A stretch of 64,000 nucleotides of DNA from assembly GCA_024195265.1 (NCBI GenBank), contig JAJLRJ010000004.1:41850988-41914987 (forward strand). Direction: 5' to 3'. This stretch comes from Dendrophyllia cribrosa. Lineage: Eukaryota; Cnidaria; Anthozoa; Scleractinia; Dendrophylliidae. A model generated the notes under the pieces. The model was not told the DNA's origin. It saw nothing but the letters and a program-made list of their open reading frames with translations, and searched no databases. The position numbers and the translations under genes were made by a program. This document shows positions 47,528 through 58,015 of this stretch, piece after piece. Numbering within the stretch: the stretch's first letter is position 1; each line of letters opens with the position of its first letter.

Positions 47528-50500
47528 ATGCAGAGTTCGCCAGAAGTTGTATTAGTTTCATATTCAGCGTTCAAATCCAATCCTCCAAACGAATTTAGAC
47601 AAAACAAAGACGGAACTGATATCTTAAGGCTTCCAGACAGCTCACAAGTCACGATCATCAGCGATAAAAAAGAGCTATCCAACACGACCAAGACTAATAT
47701 TATAAAAACAACAAGCGAGCTGGATGCTTTCCGAAAACAACTCTTCGATCGACCTCTTTTACTGCTCGCAACTTGCGGCAAACATGTGCCACATGGCCAA
47801 AGGTAACCATTATAACAGCTATTAATATCTATTTATTTTCATTTATTCGTTGTGATTTGATTCTTTTTGATATGTCATAGTGACCGATACAATGAGGCCC
47901 CATTTGTTCATAGGTTATCCCTCTATTTTAATTTTATCCCTTCACAGAAATTGTATCCCTTCCCTGATATATAATTTCAACAATCGTTAAATCGTTCGCC
48001 TGTTCAAAACGCGTGATTAACGTTAGTATTTCCATAAAATGACATAGTTTTTTGGCCAGTATCGAGTAGTTCAGTGGTGATTCTTGGCTGTCCTATGAAC
48101 CAGCTTTCAAAGTGATAACGAATTTTCATCAGTTTTCATCAAGAGAAAATAATCTTCCTTTGATTTTGTATCTAGCTAGACCCTTTACAGAGTGAAAAAT
48201 GTTGTAAGTTCCCCGTATACACGTACGTGTCCTATGAGGAAATAATAAGGAAAACACCATCTTAAGTGATAAAAAATGGTAAAAAGCTCTTAACAATATT
48301 TTACGAAAGCGCTCAAATTCTTAAAGACTGAAAGCTTGATAATTAACACTCGCTGCCTAGGTGTGCGAATTGCAATTTCAGTAGGGCATGTAGGTGGGTT
48401 TCTCACCCTGTTACACGAAGCAGTTTTATCTGCGACTTGTTGCAACGCAACGCTAAAGGCGCTGTTACACGGTGCAATTTTTTCTGCAACTTGTCCCGCA
48501 ACGGCGTTGCGAAACAAGTTGCATGGACAATTGCAGTTGCGTGAGAGGGATGTTACACGCTGCCATTTTTTTTTTTTGCAACTTGATGTGTTTGTCCCTT
48601 TCGCGCCGTTGTTTTGGCGCCACTTTTGAATGTTTCAAACAAAAATGACGGCCAGAAAACGGATCATTCAGGTTCTTCTACTTGCTGACATGTTATTAAA
48701 TGAAGATGAACCAATTCAAAAGCGAAATCGGGTTAATTGGGTAAGAAAGTGGAAAGGTCGGAGAGAAGAGAGGGGCGCTTATCACATGCCGGATGTCCGG
48801 AGTGTCCGCCATCTTGGAGACCAGGTTATGTTATCAAGGCGCATGTGCATAAACAGCCAGAGGGGAATTGTGGGAGATAAATTCGAAAAAAATTGCGAAA
48901 CAAGTTGCAAAAGGGGTGTTACACACCGCAACACCGTGCAACGCCGAGACAAGTTGCATGAGACCGTTGCGGAAAGTAAAATCAAGTTCTACTTTTTGCA
49001 ACGGTTTCAGCAACTTGTCTCGCAACGATTTCGCGTGTTGCGGAATATGTTACACGGTGCAATGGTCCGTGCAACTTGTTTCGCAACGCCGTTGCGAGAC
49101 AAGTTGCAGAAACAATTGCACAGTGAACAGCGCCTTAACGAGAGTATTGCGAGGCAAGTTGCAGATGACATTTTTAAGGCGCCTTCGCACGACAAACTAA
49201 AGTTGGTAAAACTTGCGTTGAGAAACCGTAAAGTTGGCGCGTGTGAACGTGACAACAAACTGTTGGCGACAAATAGAAATTGTTTCTATTTTTGCTAAAT
49301 TTTCGCTAACTAGTTTTGAGTTGGCAAACTCGCATTGCACGTGTATGACGTTTGCTGCAACTTCAGTAAGTGCAACCTCGTTTTACAGGGTCCCCACTCT
49401 TCCTCCCTTGAGAAGAAAGAACCCTGAGAATGAGGTTGGGGTGTGTGGAAGTTTCTCAGTCGTACGAACACACGAGATTGCCAGCTTTTTGGAGTTTGCC
49501 GTCTTTAGTTTGACGTGTGAAGGCGCCTCTACACGCGTGCAACTAGAAAACTGTTCAACTTTTTCTGCAACTTGCAACGAAATTTTTTCGTTGCGAAACA
49601 AGTTGTGAAGTGTGGTGTACGACGTGCAGTTTATTCGCAACTTGTCTCGCAACGGCTCTCTTCAGCGTTGCGTTGCAAGTTGCCGAAATAGAAAGCCTTG
49701 TATAACAGTACCTTTAACTTACCTGGCGCTATCCACAAATAACGCTGGCTGGGGTTCGAAAATTTCTGAAAAACATGAATTTTCCAACCATACGAAACAT
49801 TCTATGCTATTTGCTACTCTATTAAATAGATATTTAAAAGGTTTAGGATTGAGTACAGTTTCCTTATTTCATCCACTCCACGTATTTTCATTTACCAGAC
49901 TAAACAGTAGGGGTGAATATCTGAGTATCCGTGATCCCGAATGGTGGATTCAGTCGGATAATTCCCCCTGGCGGAACCCCTATGCCCGGTGGGGAACTGA
50001 ACACGGTACATCCCTGTACGAGGAACGTTACATCAGACCGGAGTTTGTTGTCAGTGTCGATACTTCTAACCCTAACATCAGGCGCGTGTTGGAGGATGGA
50101 CTCAACAAAGCAGAGGACATGTTGGACGAAAAAACGCATTTTGCTATCGAGGTCAGTGCTGTGTATTACAGTGTTTTTTTATGCTCTAATAAGTCAAAAG
50201 CCGTGCACACAAATTTGACAAATTATGTAATGAAAATGTCCACGTGGGTAATAGCTTGTAAAAGCTAGTATTTGCCTGGTATTTGGAGGTCGAACTAGCG
50301 CTGAGTAAATTATAGCTCCTGGTAAAAACGTGGTCTGAGGCGAATCCAAAGACGCGGTCAAGTGTAAGGCTAAAATGCGTAGGAGGTGGGGGAGGGTGAG
50401 AATAAAACGTAAACTGAACTTCATATTAGGCACTTGCCCACCAAAAAACGCCGACACCGCGGGCTAGTTGGTAATTCAAACAGCAACCCGTTCAGAGAAA

Positions 50501-51432
50501 GGTGCTGATTAAAAACTTTCATTTGAATTGATAATACTGATAGATTTATTCACAGAAATGAAATTAGCGGGTGCAGTGCGAAAGGAGGGGGAGAGAGGAG
50601 TGGGCATCAAGTGGCGTCAAGTTTATAAATAAAAATTGACTTGACTTGTATCAAGTAGCTCGTAATCCGTCATGTGCCCGGGGATATTAAACTCATTGTG
50701 AAAGAATCGGTCTGTGAACGATGGTAATTATCTGACTCAAATTCTCTGATTATGTTATGCTGGTCAATTTTCGTGTGTGGCGTAAACAACAATTTTTGTG
50801 TTCATAGCTGTCAGACGTTATGTTTCCGTGACCATATTACCCGTGCGTTTGGAAACTGAAACTGCACTTGAAATTATGTCATTTGGGTCCCACAGCCCAC
50901 CTGTTCCCCACTCTCGTCTTATACTGGGTTTGCTCTTACGAAATTTCACTCTGGTTTTTCTCAACAGTTTAATTTCAATCCAATGATTCTTCGCTGGTGG
51001 AGGACTCAAGGTATCAGACGCTATGATTCGCTGGAATGTCTTGAAATGACGGCAGCTGTTGGGGCGAACTTCGTGGTCACTAATTGTTCAGCTGTCAATC
51101 ATTTCTTTGACTGTCACCCAGCTTGGTGTGCCTGCTGGCCTTGTTACCTATTGTTTGCAGTCCCCTACAAAATCTGGCGAAACGCACTTCAAGGAGTTCG
51201 TGACATTTCTGTCACGATGGAAGGTAACGCAATCTCTGCGAATCCAGATTCCACAAACTACAGCTTGGTTGATCTTTACCAGTCCTCTGTGCGTAGCAAC
51301 CAGCCAATTGCAAGGGCGCCAGGAATGGCACCTACTTCAATACCGGTGGTTCATGGGATTCCTCAGCATACATTTTTCCCTCCTCCTTCGCTGCAGGGAA
51401 CGTTGGGTAATCCACGCTTCAAGGCAAACTAG
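47528..51432 (+). CDS. Uncharacterised 330-aa protein with a cysteine-rich hydrophobic segment
   Basis: Three exons fit together in phase: 47528-47802 (ends AG, donor GTAACC), 49899-50151 (acceptor TTTACCAG, donor GTCAGT) and 50968-51432 (acceptor CTCAACAG, stop TAG). The joins are phase 2 and then phase 0, and the total of 993 bases is open throughout, which chance would not readily give. The protein has a polar N-terminal part, a W/R-rich middle (RDPEWWIQSDN, NPYARWGTEHGTSLYEERY), then MILRWWRTQG and a hydrophobic cysteine-rich stretch (CHPAWCACWPCYLLFAVPY, about residues 216-234). The tail is rich in P, S and N. I do not recognise the family. The hydrophobic stretch could be a membrane segment. 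An upstream exon cannot be excluded because AG precedes the ATG by 8 bases. Confidence 0.62.
48410..49680. repeat. Cluster of inverted GCAACTTGT / ACAAGTTGC repeats in intron 1 of the 330-aa gene
   Basis: The motif CAACTTGTCTCGCAACG and its inverse GTTGCGAAACAAGTTGC recur many times in both orientations, together with GTTACACGGTGCAA. The pattern suggests overlapping copies of one foldback MITE family. The long frames here (for example 48630-49298) follow the repeats and are not convincing genes. Confidence 0.6.
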
Positions 51433-51987
51433 ATATCAACAGTCAACTGCCTGGCTGAAGATTTTAATTGAACTGCCATTTCAATGCCTTCTTTTTATCA
51501 CGGCTCAAATGCATATTTGCAGATAACATACTAGTAGAAAATCTAAAAAAAAAAATGTAAGTAAAAAATGTAAGTTCATAATTCTGCATAATTCATAGAA
51601 ATTTCATAGAAATTTCGCTAAACACTGGTAGGCGAGACATAATAGGAAAATATTAATACTAACGCTAATTACAATTTGTCAAACATAGCCGACCGGAGCG
51701 ATCAAACCCGTTGTAAAATGTAAATTCTGACATCTGAGTGACGTAGGAACGAACTAGTCAGAAATTATTATTCGGCTCATCCTCGGTGTAAAAAGCTGCC
51801 AACTCACGAGTGACGTAAAACAACAAAAAAAAGGTACTGAAACAATAGAGTGTAAGACAACAAAGGTAGAAAACAAAGAAAAAAGTCACAGGTTTTTACA
51901 ACGAGGTAAACCCTATTATTCTGACGGCATGATATAGAGGCTTGCGTGTCGTCATGGGACATCTGGGGACTATTAAAGGGACACTGT

Positions 51988-52096
51988 CACGGGTTGACAT
52001 GCGCCGGTTCTCGTCCGATCACCGAAGTTAAGCCCTGTCGCGGGCGAGGTTAGCACTTGGATGGGTGACCGCCTGGGAATACCTCGTGTCGTAGGC
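51988..52096 (+). rRNA. 5S rRNA-like sequence, 5' end replaced (pseudogene or 5S-derived element head)
   Basis: The stretch CGGTTCTCGTCCGATCACCG, then GAAGTTAAGC, ACTTGGATGGGTGACCGCCT and GGGAATACC are the conserved core of animal 5S rRNA, including the internal A box and C box. The 3' helix strand CGTAGGC is present, but its 5' partner is missing because the element terminus begins there. Helix arms such as CGAGGT/ACCTCG still pair. A T run follows at 52102-52106. Confidence 0.7.
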
Positions 52097-52187
52097 TCAT
52101 CATTTTTCTTTCCTTTACTCCCTTTCATTTTTCATTTTCGTCCTGAGGAGGGCAAACTGAAGTCAAAGTCATGAAAACATAGCATAC

Positions 52188-52417
52188 CTTCGACGATATT
52201 CCAACGACAACAGATGGGCGACGAAGTCGCTGTCACTGGAAGCTTCATACCCGGCATCGAATTTAGCCTGAAGCCACGACCTAAATATCCGATTTTCCAA
52301 ATATATTCGTTTGTGGTTTCTAGACCACGCTATCTTATATTCTGCTTGATCCTCGAACTTCCTCTTCCGTTCCGAATTGGTTCTTTTACCTCCACCGCCG
52401 CCACTAGTCGACGCCAT
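52188..52417 (-). CDS. Coding-like orphan first exon inside the TTAA element
   Basis: From ATG at 52417 an exon of 76 codons runs to a donor (CGAAG followed by GTATGC) at 52188/52187. It starts MASTSGGGGGKR and continues with a basic part and the segment WLQAKFDAGYEASSDSDFVA. Composition and the donor look genuine. No following exon can be found in the 210 bases left before the element ends, so it is probably an orphan captured or left by rearrangement. I do not recognise the family. Confidence 0.35.
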
Positions 52418-53839
52418 TTTGAAATTGACGGTTCAACTTGAACTTTTCAAGTTTCGATTCATTCTCGTCCCCAGAGCCTTCGTTTCGTTTGGTCAGCGGA
52501 AAAAACGATGGGCTCTGGCAACAGTGCCTTCCGGATGTCGTAAAATCCACGACATCCGTTAGCGCATGCCTAATGCATTAATGTACTATTGAGCTTGCTC
52601 AATGCCAGAAACCGGAAATAAAAAACCTTCCGTGTGTGCATTCTCGTCCCCAGAGCCCTCGTTTCGTTTGGTTGAGCTCTGTAGACGAGAATGTTGTGAG
52701 TGTGGAATGGCGTTCGAAAGGACTGTACAAGCCCTGACAAGACTTAAAACCTCGCGCTAAAAAGGAAGAAGAAAAGCTTAACGTGCTGCTGTTATTTAGA
52801 AGAAAGATTGTCTTTGTATTTTGCCTACTGGTTTTAGAAATTCCTCGATAAGTCAACCGATTTCTTTCGTTTGGGAGCTGTGTATTTATCGTTTCGCCAC
52901 TGAACGCTATCATATCCGACCAAATCAGTTCATGGGACAGCTAAGTTTGTTGATGGACACGCTGTGGTCATTGATTAGGCTTATTTCATCGAACAGTGGT
53001 AAGAAATATCGAGGAATTTTTGTTTTGCATTCGTTTCATGTTATTTTAATTGGGCTTCGAGTGACCTTCGTTTCCCTAGATTTGTATTTCAAGTTGTAGC
53101 AAAGAGTACTACCTAATAAAGAAAATGTAACTTGCTTACGAGAGTGCTGATACGATAGCGTTGTTGTTGTTGTTATTTAAAATGGGTAACCTAGTGGTAA
53201 TATTTCTTTTCACCCTTGGGCTTTCTTCAGGATTTCCGCCTCTCCTTTATATAAATTAATACTCATCCCTGTTGCAAGCAACATACTTCTTTAATATTCG
53301 TGGCCGCTTATAGCTTCGTCTTCCAAGACACATAATGATTGTTCGGAAACGAATCGCTCATATTTAACGACAATCAGATCCCGTTATACTTTGAAATTTA
53401 GCAGCCGTATCTTTACTTGCTAAACCAAACAAAACTGGGTGACATTGGTCGTTGAATGCGTTGAAATTAAAACGTTGGTTTTGTTGATGTAGTCATAGAA
53501 CTTCAACATTTGAAATTCAACCGGAAGTAAAACCTTATGCGTAGAGGCGTAAAATTTTTTACCTTGTTGCTCATTCATTTTTAAACGGCCAATCAAAAAA
53601 TTCAAATTTTTGTCCGTTACCAGAGCTACACGAGACGCAATTTAAAAAAAACCGTGGAGCTCTGGGGACGAGAATGGTTTCGATTCGAAAAACTCGCGCA
53701 TGCGCCCTCGTGACAGTGTCCCTTTAAGTGTTTGGCGGGAGATATTTATCATTCTACGTCGGTCAGCCTTCTCGAACGTTGCCTTTCTCGTTTAAGTTTT
53801 TATTTTAAATACGTTGGGAAATGAGAATAGTCTGTTCCG

Positions 53840-54785
53840 GAGTCTCTCAGATTGGCATCAGCGACCATAGTCTTATATACGTTTATAGGAAACTATCTCC
53901 CGCTTTTCAATCCAAAGGGCATTCAACCATTTCTTACAGAAATTTTTAAAATTTTAATCGAGAGAGTTTTCGTAATGATATCGCTCAGCAGGACTGGACT
54001 TGCAATAGTTCATATAATCCGAATGTTTTGTGAGCTGACTGGAAAACTAAATTTTTGAATATTGTCGACATTCATGCTCCACTCCGAACTACCTTATTAT
54101 AGGAAATTAACGCTCCATGAAATTAACGCGAATTCTCAAAATTCGCGTTAATTTAAGTCGCGTTAATTTTTGTAAGCGTTAATTTCCGCGACATTTTTTA
54201 AGTGGAGCGTTAATTTCCGAGACCTTAATTTCACCCCAAATTCTGGATACCGTTCGAACACATAGTAGCAACTAGGAAACAATAACCTTCTCTTTTCTGC
54301 ACACTATTTTTCAATCTTTTACAATGTAAAAGCCTTAAAGATATGTCATCTGCAATATTTCCAGTTCATTCTTGCTTTCAGAAGAGCGTTTCTCGACATC
54401 CGTTTTTTTCTTGTACTACACAGTCAGCCAAAATATCTTTAGAGACATCAATAATCGCGTTAATTTTCTTTATTTTGAAAATTTTCCCCCTCTCTCGCGT
54501 TAATTTCCTTTATTCGAAAGAAATTTTCTCTCCAATTCGCGTTAATTTAAGTCGCGTTAATTTCAAAGACATTAATTTACAGGAGCGTTAATTTCCTATA
54601 ATAAGGTAGACGCGCTAGAACAAAGAAAGTACCCTGGATTAATTCAGAATTAAAGAATGGCATGCGTGATCGCGATGTTACCAAAAGAAAAGCAATTAGA
54701 TCTAATGATCCACGCGACTGGGCAAACTCCAAAAAGTTGCGAAACATAATAAACAATAACATTAAAACTACTAAAGCATCTTCAA
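53840..54785 (+). pseudogene. LINE (CR1/L2-like) fragment split by a MITE
   Basis: From 53851 a frame encodes GISDHSLIY, the SDH motif of apurinic-type LINE endonucleases. The typical linker follows with FNRESFRNDIA, W-rich spacing and DIHAPLRT up to 54088. After the MITE (54092-54606) the same frame resumes with RARTKKVPWINSELKNGMR and a basic linker ending in LRNIINNNIK at about 54765. Excision of the MITE with one TA joins both halves in frame. No reverse transcriptase follows, so this is an internal fragment. Confidence 0.72.
54092..54606. mobile_element. TA-flanked MITE with GCGTTAATTT repeats
   Basis: Inverted ends CCTTATTATAGGAAATTAAC at 54092 and its inverse ending at 54606 are bounded by TA (54090-54091 and 54607-54608). 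The interior holds about ten copies of CGCGTTAATTT. Removing it restores the LINE reading frame, which fixes the target duplication as TA (Tc1/mariner type). Confidence 0.82.
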
Positions 54786-55626
54786 AGTCAGTTATGTTTC
54801 ACTGGTTTCCAAGCGACAGCGGTTACTATAGCAACGTCAGCTTATTGCCCTTTGTTTTAAACAAACAAAAATTTAGTCAGATATTTCATAATAAAACTTT
54901 CAAATTTTGTAGTATTCATGTATCACTAGCTGTAGACGAAGTTTCAAGAAAATTTAGAAGACGGTTTTCGGGGCGAGTAAATCAAAAATCGTTTTTTTAG
55001 GGCACGATGGGCAAAACAGTAATAACGCGTTTAATATTTCCAAAATGTCCTTATTTATTATTTTAAAACAGCCAGCCGTAAAATAATGATTGCAAAGTAA
55101 AGGACAATACAAGCATTGGCCAAACTGAAGACATTTTCATGGCGATGGTCCACCGACTAGTTGTAGTAAAAAGTTCTCCTCGGATCGTTCCTCTTGATTT
55201 CTTTTAAAGAGCTTAATGTACTACTGCATTCAGATATTTTAATACAAACAAAATCTATATGATCCAATGTAAAAAATGCTTAAAACGCACTGAGTTTACC
55301 GTGTCAATACATCGGAGAAACGAAAGGCAAACTTAATGAACGCTTTCGTTAGCATCTCCGCTATGTAGAAAATCCGCATCACCTCAGCTGCCCTATCAGA
55401 ACATTGTAATCTACCGGGACACTACAAAGTATACGAGAATTTAGTTTTATCGACTGAGTCGATAAGGTAAATTGACCACCGTAAAAAGATTCAAATAGCT
55501 GACGTTTCGAGCGCTAGCCCTTCGTCGGAGCGAATCAAGGAATTGTGGGTAGTGTGTGGTTTTATATAGTAAGCGGTGGAGCTACGCTATTGGTGGAAAT
55601 TTGGTGACGTGAAAAACAAATGTAGA

Positions 55627-56604
55627 TTAGTTGAATGAAAAGCGTTCGTTGATTCCGTGGGGTTTGAGAGTGCCGATTTGAAAGATGATTTTTTGTTCTA
55701 GGTTTTTACGGCTTTCTGTGTTACCCTGGTGTAGGGAAACGCCGCAGATTGTCATGTGTTGTTTAGAATGGTTAGTAAGATTAAAATGGCGCGCGACTGG
55801 TTTGGATGCGTCTTTGTCATTTTTTTCAACGTCTCGGAGATGTTCACGAAAACGGTCGCCCAGTCTCCTCCCTGTTTCGCCAATGTATATCTTTTTGCAA
55901 AAAGTACATGTAATGCAGTAGATAACATTTACGGAGGTGCATGTAAAACGATCAGTGATTTTAATAGATCGTTTGGGTCCTGTTATTTTGTCCGCGTTGT
56001 GAATGAAAGGACAAGTGTTACATCGTGTGCGTGTGCATTTGAAAGTTCCCGGTACATCGTCAGATTTCAGTGCGCTCGTAACTAGAAAGTTGCCTATGTT
56101 TTTGTCACGTTTGAATGAAATTAGTGGGGGTTGTGAAAAAATTCTGCCAGTTTCGGGGTCGTTTTGGAGTAATTTGAAATTTTTTAAAATGATGCTTTTG
56201 ACTGTATTGTTGTGTGGGTGGAAAGTGAGGGTGAATGGAATTCTCTCGTTCTCTTCCTTCTGTGGCGTTTGTAGTGCTGACTGTCTGTCGATCTGTTGTG
56301 CACGTACACAACAGATCGACAGACAGTCAGCACTACAAACGCCACAGAAGGAAGAGAACGAGAGAATTCCATTCACCCTCACTTTCCACCCACACAACAA
56401 TACAGTCAAAAGCATCATTTTAAAAAATTTCAAATTACTCCAAAACGACCCCGAAACTGGCAGAATTTTTTCACAACCCCCACTAATTTCATTCAAACGT
56501 GACAAAAACATAGGCAACTTTCTAGTTACGAGCGCACTGAAATCTGACGATGTACCGGGAACTTTCAAATGCACACGCACACGATGTAACACTTGTCCTT
56601 TCAT
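55627..56604 (-). CDS. GIY-YIG endonuclease frame, left arm (reads through the palindrome)
   Basis: An open frame of 325 codons. About the first 100 residues are the antisense of the opposite arm and are not expected to be a real domain. The rest is the Penelope-like C-terminal region with a Cys finger, a GIY-YIG core with catalytic-type Tyr and Arg, and a later conserved Glu in NLEQKII. It is almost identical to the + strand frame at 56003-56980. The element is truncated, so a working enzyme is unlikely. Confidence 0.55.
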   Translation of the reverse strand: MKGQVLHRVRVHLKVPGTSSDFSALVTRKLPMFLSRLNEISGGCEKILPVSGSFWSNLKFFKMMLLTVLLCGWKVRVNGILSFSSFCGVCSADCLSICCVRAQQIDRQSALQTPQKEENERIPFTLTFHPHNNTVKSIILKNFKLLQNDPETGRIFSQPPLISFKRDKNIGNFLVTSALKSDDVPGTFKCTRTRCNTCPFIHNADKITGPKRSIKITDRFTCTSVNVIYCITCTFCKKIYIGETGRRLGDRFREHLRDVEKNDKDASKPVARHFNLTNHSKQHMTICGVSLHQGNTESRKNLEQKIIFQIGTLKPHGINERFSFN

Positions 56605-56980
56605 TCACAACGCGGACAAAATAACAGGACCCAAACGATCTATTAAAATCACTGATCGTTTTACATGCACCTCCGTAAATGTTATCTACTGCATTACATG
56701 TACTTTTTGCAAAAAGATATACATTGGCGAAACAGGGAGGAGACTGGGCGACCGTTTTCGTGAACATCTCCGAGACGTTGAAAAAAATGACAAAGACGCA
56801 TCCAAACCAGTCGCGCGCCATTTTAATCTTACTAACCATTCTAAACAACACATGACAATCTGCGGCGTTTCCCTACACCAGGGTAACACAGAAAGCCGTA
56901 AAAACCTAGAACAAAAAATCATCTTTCAAATCGGCACTCTCAAACCCCACGGAATCAACGAACGCTTTTCATTCAACTAA
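56003..56980 (+). CDS. GIY-YIG endonuclease frame, right arm
   Basis: This is the mirror of the preceding frame: 325 codons, of which residues from about 105 (QQIDRQSALQ) onward are the sense protein, including IPFTLTFHPHNN and FSQPPLISFKRDKN typical of the region between reverse transcriptase and endonuclease in Penelope-like elements. The two arms differ by only two residues, at the centre (VRA against ART). The intact frame implies a young insertion or recent arm homogenisation. Confidence 0.65.
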   Translation: MKGQVLHRVRVHLKVPGTSSDFSALVTRKLPMFLSRLNEISGGCEKILPVSGSFWSNLKFFKMMLLTVLLCGWKVRVNGILSFSSFCGVCSADCLSICCARTQQIDRQSALQTPQKEENERIPFTLTFHPHNNTVKSIILKNFKLLQNDPETGRIFSQPPLISFKRDKNIGNFLVTSALKSDDVPGTFKCTRTRCNTCPFIHNADKITGPKRSIKITDRFTCTSVNVIYCITCTFCKKIYIGETGRRLGDRFREHLRDVEKNDKDASKPVARHFNLTNHSKQHMTICGVSLHQGNTESRKNLEQKIIFQIGTLKPHGINERFSFN

Positions 56981-57074
56981 TCTACATTTGTTTTTCACGT
57001 CACCAAATTTCCACCAATAGCGTAGCTCCACCGCTTACTATATAAAACCACACACTACCCACAATTCCTTGATT

Positions 57075-57120
57075 CGCTCCGACGAAGGGCTAGCGCTCGA
57101 AACGTCAGCTATTTGAATCT
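57075..57120 (+). ncRNA. Hammerhead-like motif at the Penelope-like terminus
   Basis: The order GAUUC, GCU, CCGACGA, AGGGCUAGCGCUC, GAAAC, GUC, AGC, GAAUC gives hammerhead-like stems I-III around the core. The core has C where active hammerheads have U4, so activity is doubtful. The same motif occurs inverted in the left arm (near 55500) and twice in 32687-33030. A diverged relative without the core lies at 58385-58455. Confidence 0.45.
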
Positions 57121-57904
57121 TTTTACGGTGGTCAATTTACCTTATCGACTCAGTCGATAAAACTAAATTCTCGTGTTTCATCCCCCCACCGACGCAGCAC
57201 CACAGTTTCTCTAGAAACTAACCCCATTCACTACAAAGTATATGCAACTTACACTCCTGGAATCAATACGTGATAACAGAGATTCTGTATGAAAAGCGCG
57301 TGAAGCATACCTCATAGGCAAAGCAGACGTTAGAACCACTTGGAATCAACAAACGCGACGAACTTCATTAGCTTCTCATCACTACCCAGTTTAGTTTGTC
57401 ATTCGTCAAACCCTTCACCAAATCGTTAATTTTGTATTTCATTAGTTTTAAACTATAAATTTTACAGTTGTAATCATTTATAGTGTTAAGCCTTCAGTTT
57501 TACAAAGCGTAATGTTGGGCACTATTCGTAGTCTCGGTTTGGTAATAAACAAGAGGCTCCAAGCAGCCTATACTCATGCGCATGCGTAAGAAAGTTTTAC
57601 GAGTATTATAAACATGATAAGATGTCCGATATGGAGAAGAGTTACTCCTTTCATTCAGTCATCGTTCCTGCAAACCACGTTGTTTACTATTGAATGTTTT
57701 GTAAATGAAGACTGTACCACAATAAAGCCAGTGATTCGTCTAACTCTTATATATACCTAACGTGAACATTAGTAATGTAACAAGGGTTGTAGGAGACGCT
57801 GTCGTGACACTTCAGTTACGCTGTTCTACCGGAAGTGAGAGTAGCCGAAAGTCACTAAACAGGAAGTGTAAAAGGCAAAGCTATTAACCGGAAGTGCACA
57901 ATTT

Positions 57905-58015
57905 AAAATATGCGTGCATAAATTTGCATGCAAAATCGTGACAAAAAATAATAATAAAAAAAAGAAAAACGGAGGGCATTTTATAACTCATGCTGCTACG
58001 CGCATGAGTAATAAA
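57905..58015 (+). repeat. Dispersed repeat shared with 30388-30495
   Basis: This is the second copy of the ATGCGTGCATAAATTTGCAT repeat. It is followed by a run of 14 G near 58037-58050. The stretch 57371-58700 otherwise shows only the Penelope-terminus relic near 58385-58455. Confidence 0.6.

Larger units (their letters stand above)
51977..53723. mobile_element. TTAA-flanked element with AGGGACACTGTCACG ends
   Basis: The left end AGGGACACTGTCACG is preceded by TTAA (51973-51976). The right end is its inverse, followed by TTAA (53724-53727). The same ends and target are seen at 35163-35552. The interior holds a 5S rRNA-like block at the left end, a coding-like exon on the - strand (52188-52417), and three copies of a TCTCGTCCCCAGAGC motif at about 52465, 52640 and 53670 (the last inverted). 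No transposase was recognised. A TTAA target suggests piggyBac-like mobilisation. Confidence 0.7.
55434..57228 (+). mobile_element. Palindromic Penelope-like retroelement with GIY-YIG endonuclease
   Basis: Two arms of 871 bp (55433-56303 and 56304-57174) are inverted copies without any length difference. A 54-bp 3' tail (57175-57228) follows, which also ends the short copy at 32687-33030. CACTACAAAGTATA flanks the unit at 55420-55433 and 57229-57242. Each arm encodes the C-terminal part of a Penelope-like polymerase protein: a Cys-rich finger (CTRTRCNTCPF, then FTCTSVNVIYCITC) and a GIY-YIG endonuclease (KKIYIGETGRRLGDRFREH). No reverse transcriptase is present. Head-to-head 5'-truncated copies with target duplications are known for this class. 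Confidence 0.85.
55252..57370 (+). pseudogene. Old GIY-YIG retroelement fragment interrupted by a younger Penelope-like element
   Basis: Before the insertion (55252-55419) the DNA encodes IQCKKCLKRT and, after a frameshift, YIGETKGKLNERFR and HLRYVENP, the core of a GIY-YIG endonuclease. After it (57229-57370) come degenerate codons resembling the C-terminal part, including RDNRDSV-like and LEPLGIN-like residues. Stops and frameshifts show it is dead. The younger element at 55434-57228 sits inside with a 14-bp target duplication. Confidence 0.6.

Noticed and set aside
48630..49298. 222-codon frame in intron 1 of the 330-aa gene
   Set aside because: Built almost entirely from inverted CAACTTGT/ACAAGTTG repeats; no protein family recognised.
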